This document shows, in pieces, positions 48,770-62,687 of a stretch of DNA of 64,000 bases. The stretch covers positions 1,047,599-1,111,598 of the forward strand of contig JH154184.1 of assembly GCA_000226015.1 (NCBI GenBank). The letters are read 5' to 3'. Position numbers and translations under genes: made by a program. Below the pieces are notes generated by a model. The model worked only from the letters and a program-made list of their open reading frames with translations. It ran no database searches and was not told where the DNA came from. How positions within the stretch are numbered: position 1 is the first letter of the stretch; each line of letters opens with the position of its first letter. The stretch comes from Mnemiopsis leidyi (taxonomy: Eukaryota; Ctenophora; Tentaculata; Lobata; Bolinopsidae).

Positions 48770-51700
48770 GTACATGCTGTAGACACTGGTGTGTCTTTGT
48801 GTAATGCTAGAAGGATGAAAGATACAGGACGTGTGCTATTCAGACGAGGAAGTTTCATTGCAGTAAAACATGAAAAGGGATGGTGGCTTGCACAACTTTA
48901 CACCCATGTCTTTGAGGAATCTGAGAAGGTTAGAAATATGTGTCATATTATTTCATATTTTAAGTCATTATGATTCTCCTTAAATGACTTTTTTTCAATT
49001 CATTTCCATGAAGTATAATTTATACCAAGATTTGTTTTAGATTTTCCTACAATTATTTTCACACATTTTTATTTCTATTATCAAATTATATTATCTCATA
49101 CAAATGGGCAAAATGGCACCTACATATAATTATTAGTTGCTGAAACTAAAGAACATCCCCCTAGGAGTCAGAGAAAAGTATCTTTCACTAACCTCTGTGT
49201 CTTCCTATTTCCCTTATGTATAGAACATCCTCATAACAACTTCAATTAATATCTTTCATCAACAAGTCATTCCTTATCACTCTATATAAATTCACTCTGT
49301 GCCTACGCCTTCTTCCCATTATTTGAATGAAATGTTCTTACAAAAGAATAATTTTCAATTTCAGGCAAGAATCCGGTGGTTTGATGAAATTCCTGACAAA
49401 AGCTCTGATAAGATGTTTTTGATTCATGAGTGTAATGATATTCCAACCAAAAGTATCATTTGCACAATTAAAGTAAAGAGAGTTTCTAGACAGCCAATGA
49501 AAGTTTCTCTTAAGCTATCAGATTGTTCCATGGTTGTAGATTTCCTGAATGAAGACAAAGATAGTAAAATTAAATCAAAATCTTCATCATCAATTTCGCC
49601 AAAAAAGAAGACTCCAAAAAAGAAAGTTACCAAAGGGAAAGTGGGAGCTCGGTCTAAAAACAAAACAACTCCCAAAAAGAAGGCTGGTCTGAAAACCACA
49701 GGTTCTAAAAGGAAGGCTGACACAAAACCCAAAGCCCAAACTTCCTCAAAGAAAAAGAAAGTCGTCTGCTACTCAAACATATCTTTGTATAAAGAAAATC
49801 CTATCTGGAATCCTAAAGTTGTCATCCCAAATGTTGCGCCTTCTGTAAATTCAATCATTTTCACTCGAGCTGTGAAAAACAAGCAATATGCAGAAGTTGA
49901 GAAGCTGCAAAGGGACAAGAAGAATTTTGCCCATTTGTCCTGTTATATTGAAGAGCATGGATTTTGTCAAAAAGTAGTAGTTAAATCTGCTTGGCATTAT
50001 GCAGTTGATAATAAAGATAAGAATATGATAAAGTTGCTTAAAAAGCTGTCAGATCTGGAAAAGAATGCCCCAAATGGCTCCAAGAGGATCAATGGAACAA
50101 ACAGTTTACTAGAAGTAAGTTTTGTAAGGGGTTGACTGGATTCAATTATCGATAGTTTACAATTTTCTGTATTGCTCTTATTCGATTTTTAACGAAGATT
50201 TCAATAGAATAATTAATGATTAACAAACTTCAGATGGTAAACACAGGCACATACAACCCCGCCTCTCTGGGAATTCAGCATGTAAGACCCCTTACAATGG
50301 CACGAGGCAGTCGTGAGGGAATTAATGCTTTCAAATCTCTGCTCTCCCACGAATCTGTACTTCTTAGTGAGAACAATATGAAAACTGTAGTGAAGTATGC
50401 TATATCGAAAGGGCACGACTATCAGTTCATAAAGTATTTGGTTAGTCCATTCATTTTCTTGATGGGTTCTTTGTTTGGTCTAGCTTCAAATCTAGATTTT
50501 AAGCAAGTGAAACATCTATTTTGTGACCTGAAATATTTCAGCAGTTTTCTCGGCTGTAAGGTACTGACTGTATTAACTCACCTTAGATGCTGACTCTGAA
50601 GCCCAACAATCCTAACACAGACATGATAGAGTTTCTTGTAACTGCTCTCTGGTCGAACAACCGACAAGTAGCCGCCATGATTGCTAAGGAATCTCTAGCA
50701 TGTGGTGACACCGACAGTTTTAACCAGCTTCATTACGAGGTAGGGAGTGGAATTCATCCCATGGTTGATCGTCAAAAACTGTTGTCCCTATGGAATTTTT
50801 AACATTGTCAAAATTCGTTGACCCTCTGACTTGAGCCAAATGATCAATAAAAATCAAATGAGCTTTACAGCCTCGGCCCCCCTCCTTTTCGTAGTTCAGT
50901 GCAAACAACAAGAAGTCCAGTCTTTCTCGAATAACCTCGAAACTAAATAACCTCAAAAAACGTGAGCCTTTTTTTCCATATATTTTATACTTACTTATAC
51001 TTCATGACTACGTTGGTCTAAAAAAGCTAAGTTTGCAGAAGAAAAAGACTTGAAATCATCATGCAATCATCGTGCACAGCACACTGATATGAAAACTTTT
51101 AAAAACCAAATATAAATCTTGGCAAGTCATGCAACTAACATTTATTTGCCTTATTGCTGCCAGCAGCCCATGCCCGGGCATACAATTTCTTTTAAAGTGC
51201 ATCTCTTGCATAATGTACGAAAACAAATTTGTTTTACAATCATCTAATATGGATATTCAGACCAGAGATGAACAGATAGTGTAATCATGCACTATGAATT
51301 TCGTACAATGTACACTTTACATAATCGATAAAATGTGTTCTGCTGTTAAAAAGCAGCTAACAAGTGCTAATGTCTGCGAGTCGGTCTAACCGCCTAGCTT
51401 TGCATATGTGTACTAATGATAAGCAGTTTGGGGACTCTTGTAAAAGTAGAATTATACCAGTAGGCACATTACAGAAGTATAATTTACTCTCCCTCTCGCT
51501 CTGTACATGATATTTTAGAGTTTGGTTTCCATGGTTACCACTTACCAGCTCATGGTGGAAATAATAAGTAGATTTTCGATTAGGCGTGAAATCTTTCGTG
51601 ACAAAAAGTTGCCATATTAAGTTTGAATGTTCTTATACATTATTATATCCATCACTTGATAAATTTTAATTTACTCTTGTCACTTCTTGAAGAACAATTT

Positions 51701-54700
51701 GAGTTGATGATGTTAATGAGTTAATGTATTACAAATTATCAAATTTCGGCATGTGACATTACCATGATTACCGTGATTACTTCCTATTAAACCTTCTGAT
51801 TATTAAATTAATCAATTTTATTTAATACATGCACAATGTACACACTGTTTTGATAAATAAAATAAATAAATGCTGGCATTTATTACACGCTTCAACTCTT
51901 TGTTAAAATAATCCCAAATATTTAAATTTAAAGATCATAAAAACATGGTTATGTAAGCGTGGCCTTTTCAAATACAAATATTTGTGGTTGAATTTAGATG
52001 TCTACCACATTTTCAAAAGCAATGTTGAAGAAATAACTTTTTAATGATTTTTTAAACGCATCCAAAGTATTTAATGATCTTAAATCAAAGGGTAAAGCAT
52101 TCCATAACTTAGGTCCAATATAAGAAAATGCCCCTTCTGNNNNNNNNNNNNNNTATTGGTATAGATCTTTTTGACCTTTTGATCAAAATGTGTTTTCAGA
52201 TTCTCAGCTATCTCCTCTATCTTTTCCGTTAGGTAATTTTTTGGCACCAAATTCCTTATCAAGGAGTTTGTTGATGACTTTATAAGTAGCTCTGGCATCC
52301 CCTTTGTGCTGACTAAGCATCCTTTCATAGTATGAGTTCCTAGCCATGTTTATGGTTATATCTGCATCTACGCTCTTTTCGTGGTGAATAGCCCTTAGTT
52401 CCTTATCATTTGGATGCTTTTTGGATCGACGCTTTGCTTTCCTTCTTTCTCTTCGTGCACTTTGGCAGTTTTCATTCCAAAATTCTGATCTTTCAGTGCA
52501 AAATTTGCGAGTAATGAGGGGAGCATGTTTATCAAAAATCCTTTCAAGATTTCGTTGATACAAGTCAACAGTCTCATCTAAAGACCTATATTCTGATAGG
52601 TTGAGTTCAGAGCTAAAAATAAAGTACTTTTTCTTTTATTTCCATAAAGGAGAGAACACTGTTATGATGAATTTATAACAAATATTTAAAAAATGTTGCT
52701 AGAATGTCATTTTAACAGATCTGTTTAGCCGGGATTAGTTCTAGAGGAGGTTGTTAAGACATGTATGAGAGATACACGCTAGTTTGTTTCTGAATCTTTT
52801 GAATTACCTGTGTTTATCGTCTTCAGATAAAAGTTCACTAAAGCTGACTAAAAATGATTATAAGTTAACTAAAGTTGTTGACTAATCAGAGGATCAATAA
52901 AAATCGATAAACACGGTTCATTCTTCATTGACTTGAGGGCATTAGAGAAATAGGGGCCTTCCATTGAAAGGAATAGAAAATTCTATTACTGTAAAAGCTC
53001 TATTTCGATACCTAGCTTATAAACTTAGACGTGCTTTTCAGCACTGTTAATAGGCAGGGTTTTACAAAGTTTACAATATGAAATGATAATACAATACTAC
53101 TTCAGGTCCTGGCCTTCAACAAGTCGGAGAAGTTATCTCCGTTCAAATCTGTGAACTGCCAGAAAAGGACGAACCACTACTACGGAAGACTGACACCTTT
53201 ACACAGTGCGGCTCTTAACCCTAACGCTAATTACCTAAAGCAGGTTTGTTTGTGGCAGTGTCCTTTTTTTGGTTCATTTTTTATATTTGACTGTGCGTCC
53301 TCAATCTGCATCTTTGTACAAATCTGCGACTGCTTCCTTGACTGACATGCGATTAAGTTTCCTGTGTCTGTCAGAGGAAATACCAGCTTAATTTCAAACA
53401 TCCCTCATATCAACTCAACTCAGATGCTGAGAGAGAACCCACAGCCCGAAATTACCGATCTGGAGGGGTATACGCCGCTCCATTACGCCGCCTTTGCGGA
53501 GACCGCCGCCGCCACCAAATTCTTGTTGGGACAGAACGTTAATCCTCTCGTGACCAACAATAAGGTTCGTTCAGATAGCTTTAGTTGTATAACTGGCATT
53601 TCGGTTAATGTCAGGATTTGGGTTAGGGGTTGAAGAGTTTATATCCTATTATTTTCAACATATAATAATAATCATATCACTTTAATTGTTAGTTATTTTA
53701 GTTATTTAATTTAGTTATTTCAACTTCATTTATATTTTGTTAACCACCATCGCTTTGTGCACACTGCACAAGTGAAGAGTCTTTGTTGCTGCTACTATAC
53801 CTTATTTCTAAAACATTCTTTTCCGGCTATTTAATTCGGCAGACAAGTTCTTGCTTTATTCATTTGAATTCAGAAGAAAAAATTTGCTTCTCATACTTCA
53901 CTCAAAGATCAGTGACGTACTTTCACACAGTTCCACAAATCACACTTTCAAGATTGACAGTCAACTAGCATTACCACTTCCAATGTAGGAAATTAGAAAG
54001 GTTTGGAATTCATTAACATTTTTGTAATTGATTAACACTCTCCAACCGACCGTTAGTAAGGCTGTAATATGATATTCCGGAGTTTAGTGTGCATGACTTG
54101 AGTAGCGTGGTTTCTTGTCTAAACTACATCCTGTTTTCTCAGTTTTCATCACCACATTTTCACATTCTCATTAGAATGTAGATAATTTAGAATGTGATGG
54201 TGTGAACTATCGCAGTATTTTGAAAGGACTTAACAACAGTACCTGAACACAAAACATCCTAGCCAGCCAAAACTTATCTCCTACATGCACCAGCCCCACA
54301 GAACATTTAAACAGTTACATAAATATGCGCTGCTTCACGTTACAATCCATATATTTGTGTAAGCTCCGAACTGAAAACCACAATTTCAGGGCATAACTCC
54401 GCTGATGTTGGCAGCTAAAGCTGGTTCAGTTGTGAACATTAAAGCTCTGATCGGCCACGGGTATGCGGAACATTTCTGTAAGCGCACACCCGGCCCTATA
54501 GACACGTCACGGATAGTAGACATCGACCTGATCAAGACAGTGACTAAGGAAGCTGGAAATGTGGTCAGTAAGAGGATAGCTGGTGAAGATGATGAAGATG
54601 AGGATTATGAGGAAGATAGTTACACTAAGAAGCACCTCCTCAAGACCGGTATCGGAGGGATGGAGCTGGTGGCGCTAAAAGGAAAATTAGCTTCTTACAC

Positions 54701-57700
54701 TGCGCTGACGTTGGCCGTTGAGTGTGGTCACTATGAGGCTGTGTCTGTGTTGTTAAACCTGGGTGCCAACCCTAACAAATCGTTAGGTGCGGGCAAACGC
54801 AAGATGTATCCTATCCACATCGCCGCCAAGTTCGGGCACCTTGAGATCTTGAAGTGTTTGATATTGCATGGAGCAAAAACTCGAGCAAAAGACAGGCATG
54901 GTCTCACAGCTTTCCATTACGCAGCTAAATTCAACCAGCTGCACTGCCTCAGTTGGCTTGCAGCAAACGTAGTTCCGGATGCAAACATTGGGGACAGCTC
55001 GGGGAACACTCCACTTCAGTACGCGTGCGCGGAGGGGTACATCCTGATCGTCAAATACCTCGTAGAGCAGCTTAAAGTTGACGTGAAACAGACGAACAGT
55101 TGGGGCATGCCTGCTCTGGAGGTAGCCTTCCTGAGACAACAGATTGGGGTAGTTGACTACCTCCTCAGCGCAGGTGACATCGACATCAACTTTAGAGACA
55201 ACTCCGGAGCTACTCTCGTAATGAAACTGTGTGTCCAGGATATGACGTCATCTGAAACTACGATGGCTCCCTTGGAGTTCCTCCTAAGTAAACCTGGTAT
55301 TGACGTCCTGGCTGTCGATACAAACGGTTGTAACGCTCTCCATTACCTGGCTTTACAACACAGTGGAGTGGCTGAGAAGTACGACAAGGTCCTGGGACTG
55401 CTCCTTAAGAGAGGGCTGGATATCAACAGTAAGACGGAGAACGGCAAGACTCCCCTCCTTATTGCGGTCTCTAAACAACAAGGATACCGCCTCAACACTG
55501 TACTTATACAGAGCCTTATCAAGCATGGTGCTAATATCTCTTCTATTCGACTGGCCGACAATCGGAATATGATGCAGCATTTTGCAGCATCTCCTTCAGA
55601 ACAGTCTCTAGCCATTATAGAAACTATCGAAGAGAACAGCTCTCCAGAGGAACTCCGAGAGCTTGCCGCACATAGAGATGATCTGGGTATGAACGGTTTA
55701 CACATAGCTATACACAAGTACGCGACTACCGGGTCTCGCGATGAAAAGCAGTACGGCTGGAAGATAGTAGAGAAGCTGTTAGGAGACAGTTTCCAGTGTG
55801 ATATCGACAGTGAGGTAACGAAGAGGAAGATCGACGAGAAGGCAAAGTGTGGATGTAGCAAAAGACACGGCATATGTGCTAGCTCATGCGCGTTCTTCCC
55901 TTACACAGAGCACGGTCGTTTCAGAGCGCTGAACTTCATGATGAAGTACAACTCGGCAACCGAGGAAGTGAAGAAGGTGCTGGCGTACAAACCAGACTTG
56001 AACTACATGGATAACACCGGGCTCTACCCTCTACATCACGCCGTTATCGGAAACAAGACGGAACTTGTACCCCTCCTCCTGGAGCACGGTGCAGTTACTA
56101 ACGTGCTTCCTGATCCAGGTATCAATAAAGACAACACAGACACAAACGTCCCTACGGCAGTGTTGGCTGCCAGGTACTCCCTGTACAGCGTCATGACGCT
56201 GATCCAAGCCGGCGCGTGCGCGCACGCAGTGGCACCTGACGGTCGCAATGTTCTACACCATATTGTAAGCAGCTACACGGACCTTCACAAGAGAATTGAA
56301 ATAGCGGAAAAGTTACTCCCGCTGGTGGAGGATGTTAACGAGACTGACAAGGACGGGAATTCTTACCTCCATCATGCTGTGTCGGGGGTGGAGCACGGGA
56401 GTAACGTCTCTATCGAGATGATATCAACTCTTCTCCTAATGGGAGCTGACCCAAATCTTGTTAACGCCAAGGGACAAACACCGCTACATTTCGCATTCCT
56501 CGGGCCGGACGAGCGTAACACTAAGTTCAGTGATCCCATTGAAGTTGTCAGTATTCTCACACAATTGATGAAAAGAGTGTCGATCAGTGCGGCGGATTCC
56601 TATCACGGTTTCACTCCACTACACTTGAGCGCTATGCGAGGTGGGGTTGTAAGCTCCATGCATCTGATATCACACGGGTGTGAGATTGACAGTGTTGACA
56701 ACCAGGGAAACACCCCGCTAACACTCGCTGTAAGTGGCAAGCATCAGAGTTGCGTCCTCATGTTGATTGATAAGGGTGCAGATATCAAGAGGAGTGTTTG
56801 TTATCCACTCTTCCGATCGGAACCCTCTCCTTATAAAGGTGTGGAGAAAGAAAAAGAACCGGAGAAAGTTAAGTATACCTGGCTCCCATCTGAGGAGAAA
56901 GGATTGATCTGCGAGCCGACAAGCCCGACTCCAAGAAACAGCAACCTTATCCTGTATCAGGTGATCAGTCACGAGTGGCAGGGGGTCTTGTTTAAACTGG
57001 TGGATTTACTCGGACAATCCTTTGTTCCGCTTGAAGCTGCTATCGTCATGGAGAAGTTCAACTTGGCAGTCACACTCCTCCTAAAGTTCGGCAAGTCAGT
57101 CAACACGGAGGATAATAACGAGAAAGGACAGACGTTGGTCCACTGCTTAGCAGCTGTCGGTAGCTCTCAGCTCGAACTTCAGCAACGACTCTTGGCCTTG
57201 CTTATCAAGTTTAAATACAGCGTTACGTGTAAAGCCACAACACACGGCTGTACTCCGCTGCACTATGCATGCTATCAGAAAAAGTTCGAGTTGAGCAAGC
57301 TCCTGGTGAAGCCAAGTACCGTTAACTGCAAGGACGTGTACGGGAGAACTCCTCTCTGTGCACTGTTCTGGAGTGGAAATCCCTCGGAAGAGTTCCTGCG
57401 TTATCTGATCCAAGAGGGAGCATGTTTGGAAAACTCCTGCGACTTCAACATCCAGGAGTCTAATCATCCTCTATTCGATTACAAATTACCAACTAGGGTA
57501 TCCGACTATTTCACTTCGTACAGTCAGCGATACACGGTCCTGATAAAGACTATCATCGAGGACGACAGGAAATGTTTTGAGTTGCTGCTCGATCTTGGAG
57601 CTGACATTAACACGCCGTGCAGCCGTGGTATGACACCCCTGATGTATGCAGCCAGGTTGAACAGGGTCGCCATGTTCGAGAGGATGTTAAAATCAGCCAA

Positions 57701-59723
57701 CCCTCAGTGTTTCACCCTTAAATCTGGAGACGAAGGGAAGACGGTACTTCACTTTGCAGTGCTCGCTCACCCTGTAGCACAGTTAGAAATTCCAATCATT
57801 CTCAAGACTGCTGTCGATTATCTGAAGAAGGTGAACCAGCTGGAAAGTGTTCTAGAAATCAGGGATGCTGAAGGTAAAACTGTGTCGGACCACTGCCTTA
57901 GACTTCCCGACTACCTGAAGATCCTGGGAGTAACCAACACTGTAACCGAGACAAGTACCCTTCCTGACAGTGACATGATAGACGCAGCGCCCGACTTTAC
58001 CACCGACTGCGAGGAGTACTTCATAAAAACTGACAGGCTCAATCAGAACGACAAGAACAAGAAGAAAGCTCTGCCGGACAGTTGTGTCAGCTTATCCGAG
58101 GAGGATTGTGAGGTTTATCAGGACGAGAAGGGGATCTATTACGACATGTTGATGACAAAGATAGACATAAAGATAAGGTCTCATGGACTGTACAACTTCT
58201 ACAAGTTGCAGGTGTTGAGGAACAAGGGCAAAGACATTTATATTCTGTTGAACAGGTGGGGTAGGATTGGAGACGTAGGTCAACATCAGGAAACTCCCTT
58301 CCCTACTCTGGAGGAATGTAAAGCTGAGTTCATGAAAATTTTCAAAGCTAAAACAAAGAACGATTGGAATGATCTGGAGAACTTTGTGAATCAACCCGGA
58401 AAATATAGGCTGGTGAACAGGAAATGGCGTTATCGTGACCAGTTTCAAAAAATTGATTATAATTTTGAAGAAAAGACCAGACCGGCGACTATTCCTGAGG
58501 GGGTGTTTAAAGTGCTTTGTGAGGCGACCGATCCGAAATGCATGACAAACATGATGACGGACGAACTCCAGCTGAACTTGGCAATGTTGCCGTTCGGATT
58601 CATTCAGCTGGATGTCATTGAGAAGGTCGGAGGGATTCTCGATGACATAGAAAAACTAGTGGAAGAAACTGATGAAATGCAGTACAATTCAGATTTAACA
58701 GATGTCAAGATTCAGTCAAGCTTCATGGAAAAGACACAGAAGATCTACGATCTGACAAACGAGATTTATCAGCTGATCCCACAGAAAGGGTACAGTGTGA
58801 TAAGAGTGGAACCCTTAAACAGTTCAGGCAAAATCGAGGAGTGGCGGGAAAAACTGGTCAACTTACGTGACATGGAGATCGTAAACCGCATAATGGCGGC
58901 ATCCCAACTCAACACGGCTGAGATACACCCTTTAAAGTATGTGTACCAGAGTTTGCAATGTGGCATCACGCCCCTTGATCCCAACGACTCAATCACCCAG
59001 TATCTGACACGTTGTATATTTGCTGCAGGAGAATCTTACTGTCGGCGTATCAAAGGAATTTTTAAACTTACTCCCAAAGAAACTGACCGAAGGAAAAAGG
59101 GGAAAAGGAGACTGCTATTCCATGGCATCAACACGGGGACCTTGCTGTCCATCTTGAAAAGGGGCCTTCAAAACGCTCCCTTCGGCAGAGCCTACGGTAC
59201 TAGATTCGGTGAGGGAATCTACCTTGCTGATAGCTTTGAAAAGAGTTTCGCCTACGCTCGGGGACCAAATTCTAAGTTTGTCCTAGTAGTCAGTACTGTT
59301 ATGGGCAAGGTTCATCAAAACATACCCTACAACTATTGGCACCACGACGTAAATTTGGGGAATAAAGTGGTGGATACTTTGTGGGCGGTGGGAAAATCAC
59401 AACAGGATCCTAAATACAATATTGTTCTGCCCTGTGGTAACATGATTGGTATGGGGCGATTTATGACAGCCAAGAGGGAAAGTTTTGTTGGGATCCGAGA
59501 TAAGGGATTCACAATTAAGAAACTGATTTTTGACGATGCAACTGCAGACGAGAAGAGCGATGATGATTACAGTGATGATGAATCTGCTGAAGAATTTAGC
59601 AGTGCAAAGAAGAACGGGCCGGAAGAGATGGATTCTTACAGATATAGAAATCTTCCCGATGATAATGAGTATGTTATCAAAAACGCTGATAATATTAGAC
59701 TGGAATATCTCATACAGATGTAG
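48770..59723 (+). CDS. Ankyrin-repeat WGR poly(ADP-ribose) polymerase
   Basis: Seven exons join in phase: 48815 (or 48770)-48928, 49365-50114, 50234-50440, 50587-50739, 53106-53243, 53424-53564 and 54390-59723, giving about 2278 residues. The order is a Tudor/Agenet-like N-terminus (SFIAVKHEKGWWLAQ ... ARIRWFDEIPD), a Lys-rich nuclear-type stretch (PKKKTPKKKV), many ankyrin repeats (about 230-1700; GNTPLQYACAEGY, GFTPLHLSAMRGG), a WGR domain at about 1740-1850 (NRWGRIGD), a helical regulatory domain at about 1870-2030 and the ADP-ribosyltransferase. The catalytic His2079 (LLFHGIN), Tyr2112 (GEGIYLAD) and Glu2198 (AKRESFVG) are all present, so polymer formation is expected. The layout is that of C. 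elegans PME-5 rather than true tankyrase, which has SAM and no WGR. An acidic tail ends the protein. The frame is open back to an acceptor at 48769, so an upstream first exon is possible. Confidence 0.9.
51855..52612 (-). mobile_element. LINE fragment, internally deleted
   Basis: On the minus strand, 52612 to 52154 codes for the part of a non-LTR retrotransposon polyprotein between endonuclease and reverse transcriptase (RIFDKHAPLITRKF, FWNENCQSARRERRKAKRRS). After 14 N, about 52135 to 51990 codes for the very end of such a polyprotein (LNTLDAFKKSLKSYFFNIAF) and then a 3' tail of ATTT repeats near 51860. The reverse transcriptase core is missing and the reading frame shifts, so it is dead. 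It is of the Jockey/CR1/L2 kind by its style. It lies in PARP intron 4. Confidence 0.75.
52140..52153. other. Assembly gap of 14 N
   Basis: Short run of N inside the LINE fragment. The two flanks are LINE sequence from distant parts of the same element type. Confidence 0.99.
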
Positions 59724-61893
59724 AGTTAGAGTGCTAGACGCTAGTTTAGCATGTGATTATTTCAATAGATGCTTTAACATTGATATCCCTCATTACATGT
59801 TTTCTTTTACAATTCTCAAAACTATAAGCTAGAAATTTTGGAAACTTCTTCTGAAATCTATTTTTGATCTCGACAAAATGAGATATATATCATTTCATTC
59901 CCTTCAACAAGGCGACAGTTTTCTTGAGTTAGGAGAAGTTTTTTAAAACTTTCGTGCATGTTTGCTGTACTCGACAGAGTTCGAAGTTTTACTAAGTTAT
60001 TGTTTAAAAAGTTAATTTTGGAAAGATTGATTTTAAAAAAACTTCAGGGAAACGACTTAAGTAATAACTTAATAAAGTCTTTCTAAAGCTTCAAGTCTTC
60101 CAAAAGAATCTACCAGTAGCTTCATTATTTAATCCCTGCACTTTGCATGTGATGGTATTTAAAATTGTCTAGATTTTGGTAATCAGATGTTTGTGTATTC
60201 AATGTATGGACTATGGAAGGTTCCAAATTTGTATAATACCGCTATATTATGCTGCTCGAACAGTGAATTGTATGTAACTTTTGACCTTTTCTGATCACTT
60301 GCCATGTAACGATTTATAAGCTTGCGAATATAAGTAATTTATTCTATCTTTATCTCTCTTCAGTTTTACTTCTTTTACCTTTTTATGGTCACCATTATAT
60401 TGCCCTGTGAATAGTCAAATTTCGGTATGTGTCATAAATTTATTCAAATGTACCGTATTTTGTACCCTAGATTTATTTTTGTTAATTGTAAAAATTGTGA
60501 AGTTTTTTGCCCGTTTTAGAAAGCAATTTTTTTAGCAACAAAATTGTGTTACCATCCTTCTGCTCTATAATACACATAGTTAATGCTGGTATTTTGAATG
60601 TATAGCCGCAGTTTTCATGTTCCAATCATTATGCAGTAATAGTAAATTATGCTTGATTGGATGTTATTGAGTTACAGTAGATTATGATCGATTAAATTTC
60701 AAAATCAAATAAGTATTTTCACTTATTCTCTTAAATAAATCTCGGGACCGGCTACCGCTGGCCATGTCACATATATTAAGCCTAACGTGCCCGGTCTTGC
60801 CAGCTGCCAAGCGGAGAAGGTCTACTGTCGGGTATAGCAGTAGCGCGCGAAGACAAGACATGTTGTTGTATTAGCGCAACATCTGCTTTAGAAAGCATCT
60901 TCTGTGACATAAACAAGATAGAAATGGCTGATGAAGTTTACACGAAAAGTCGTCCTATCACGCACAGGCTGAAAAATCATTAGATTTGATGCAATCCCGG
61001 AAGTTAAAACTGCCATTTCATCGCTGAAGAAAAATCTAAGTTCCGTTAAATTCGAAAATGTATATGATACAGTAGCACGTCGAGAGCGGTGCTGTGAAAT
61101 ACGAAAAAAATAGGTAACCGAAGGTTATCTTGGCATGCAAATTGTAATTCATCAACAAACATTTGTCATTTTTCATAAATTTTAAACGAAACACGAGTAA
61201 AGTAAAAAGTAAAAAAGACTCAAGTCAAGAGTTAAATGTAAACTAGTAATTAGTATAAACTATGTAACTGTAGACTAGTTAACTGGTTTAGTGAAAAACT
61301 CTAACATTTTACTTTCGTCTCAACAACGTCGGTGATAACTTTTTGTGTCGTTATGGACAAAAATTATGGTGTGGTAAATAAAGCCTTTTTTGAAAATTAT
61401 TAAATAAAAAGGGCGATGAAAGTCGTGATGATCATTTTGTTGTTTCAACAAGTGAAAATGGCATTTAATCTGACGTTTTGAAAAATATTCCATTTTTTAT
61501 ATTCATAGCTCAAATTATATATTTCATAGTAGTTGTTGAAAGTATTAATACTTGAATACTTTTCATTATAAAAGGACAAGAATTAATGGTACACCGTACA
61601 ACCTAGTAACTCTGGTCTCTGGCCTCTGCTTCATAATCATGATGATGTTGTGAATTGACGGGATTATATCCGTATTATAACCGCGCCAATGAATAGTAGT
61701 TTGCCCTTCAAAATAAACTGACTTCAACGCCTCAGTTTGTTTCGTGTGCGTGAACATGGGTCTTCAATGCAAAACGACTGATGCTGGATTAGTTATTGAA
61801 AGGTGACAGTCAGCTGTTTTTTCCATTCTCTTTTCCCCATCTCTTATATCTCTTAAAACAGCAGTGCTTACTTACTCTTAGCTTCTTTAGGAC
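59724..61893. other. PARP 3' flank and spacer
   Basis: AT-rich, with no gene recognised. Fragments related to the hairpin repeat occur near 60825 (GTCGGGTATAGCAG) and, in reverse, near 61655-61690 (TTGACGGGATTATATCCG), so an old element may span 60740-61700. Confidence 0.4.
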
Positions 61894-62687
61894 ATGGCCA
61901 AAAGACGAAGAGGTTCCAGCAGAAAAGATTCTGGTAGGTTACACTGGGCCATATTTAAGTTCATGCTTTTTGATCATACATGCTGAGCGAAAACCTTTAT
62001 ATAAGCGTACTTTTATTTCTGAACTTCGATGAATTATTGTAGAATGCGATTGCATCTAAGATATAGCGGATACTTATATTATGATACCGCTGCAGGTGCC
62101 AAAAAGCCGAGAAGTGAATCAGGTAAAGAGGATGAGACCACCACACCTGCCGTACCAGAACAATATATCGCAAATCTCACTGCAACAGATACTGGGGAAA
62201 TCGCCCCTACCGAACAGCAGATTGTAACAGTAAACTGCACTTTGGCACTGAGCCAAACGGCGGGTAATCTTGCGGATTCTCAAGATTTTGATGAGATTTT
62301 GTGCGCAAATCAAGGGTAAGTTTTCATTTCATATAACATATTTTAACTTAGGATCAAATTTGAGATTTATTGAGGGTTTTTTCTCTTTTTTCTGCAGTTT
62401 AATCTATAGTAGACCGTCGGTAAAATTTTGTTTCCTCCAAGATTAACTTAGCGTATGAACGATCTTAAATTTTCAGAGCGCATCTAGATGATCTAAAAGA
62501 GATTGAAGAAAACAAAAACGCGGTATCAACGTCAGTTCAAAAGATGGCTGATCATTTAGAGAAACTTAAGAAGGATTTAATTCAGATTAGAGAATATGTC
62601 GATCATTGGAAACAACAGTTTGAAGTGGTTAAACGCGACCATGCTGCTTTACTTAAAAGTGAAATTATGCAGAAACCAGTTTATTAG
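61894..62687 (+). CDS. Small basic/coiled-coil protein, unknown
   Basis: Exons 61894-61933, 62096-62315 and 62477-62687 join in phase to 156 residues. The N-terminus is very basic (AKRRRGSSRKDSGAKKPR), a likely nuclear signal. A middle part rich in Thr and acidic residues follows (DSQDFDEILCANQG). The last half (about 85-145) is a predicted coiled coil (QKMADHLEKLKKDLIQI, EYVDHWKQQFEVVKRDH). I do not recognise the family. It could be a small nuclear complex subunit, but that is a guess. The stop codon lies inside the first unit of a 30-bp tandem repeat. Confidence 0.65.

Noticed and set aside
55343-55873. Minus-strand frame of 176 codons, and other short frames within 54405-59723
   Set aside because: Antisense or off-frame shadows of the PARP ankyrin exon.
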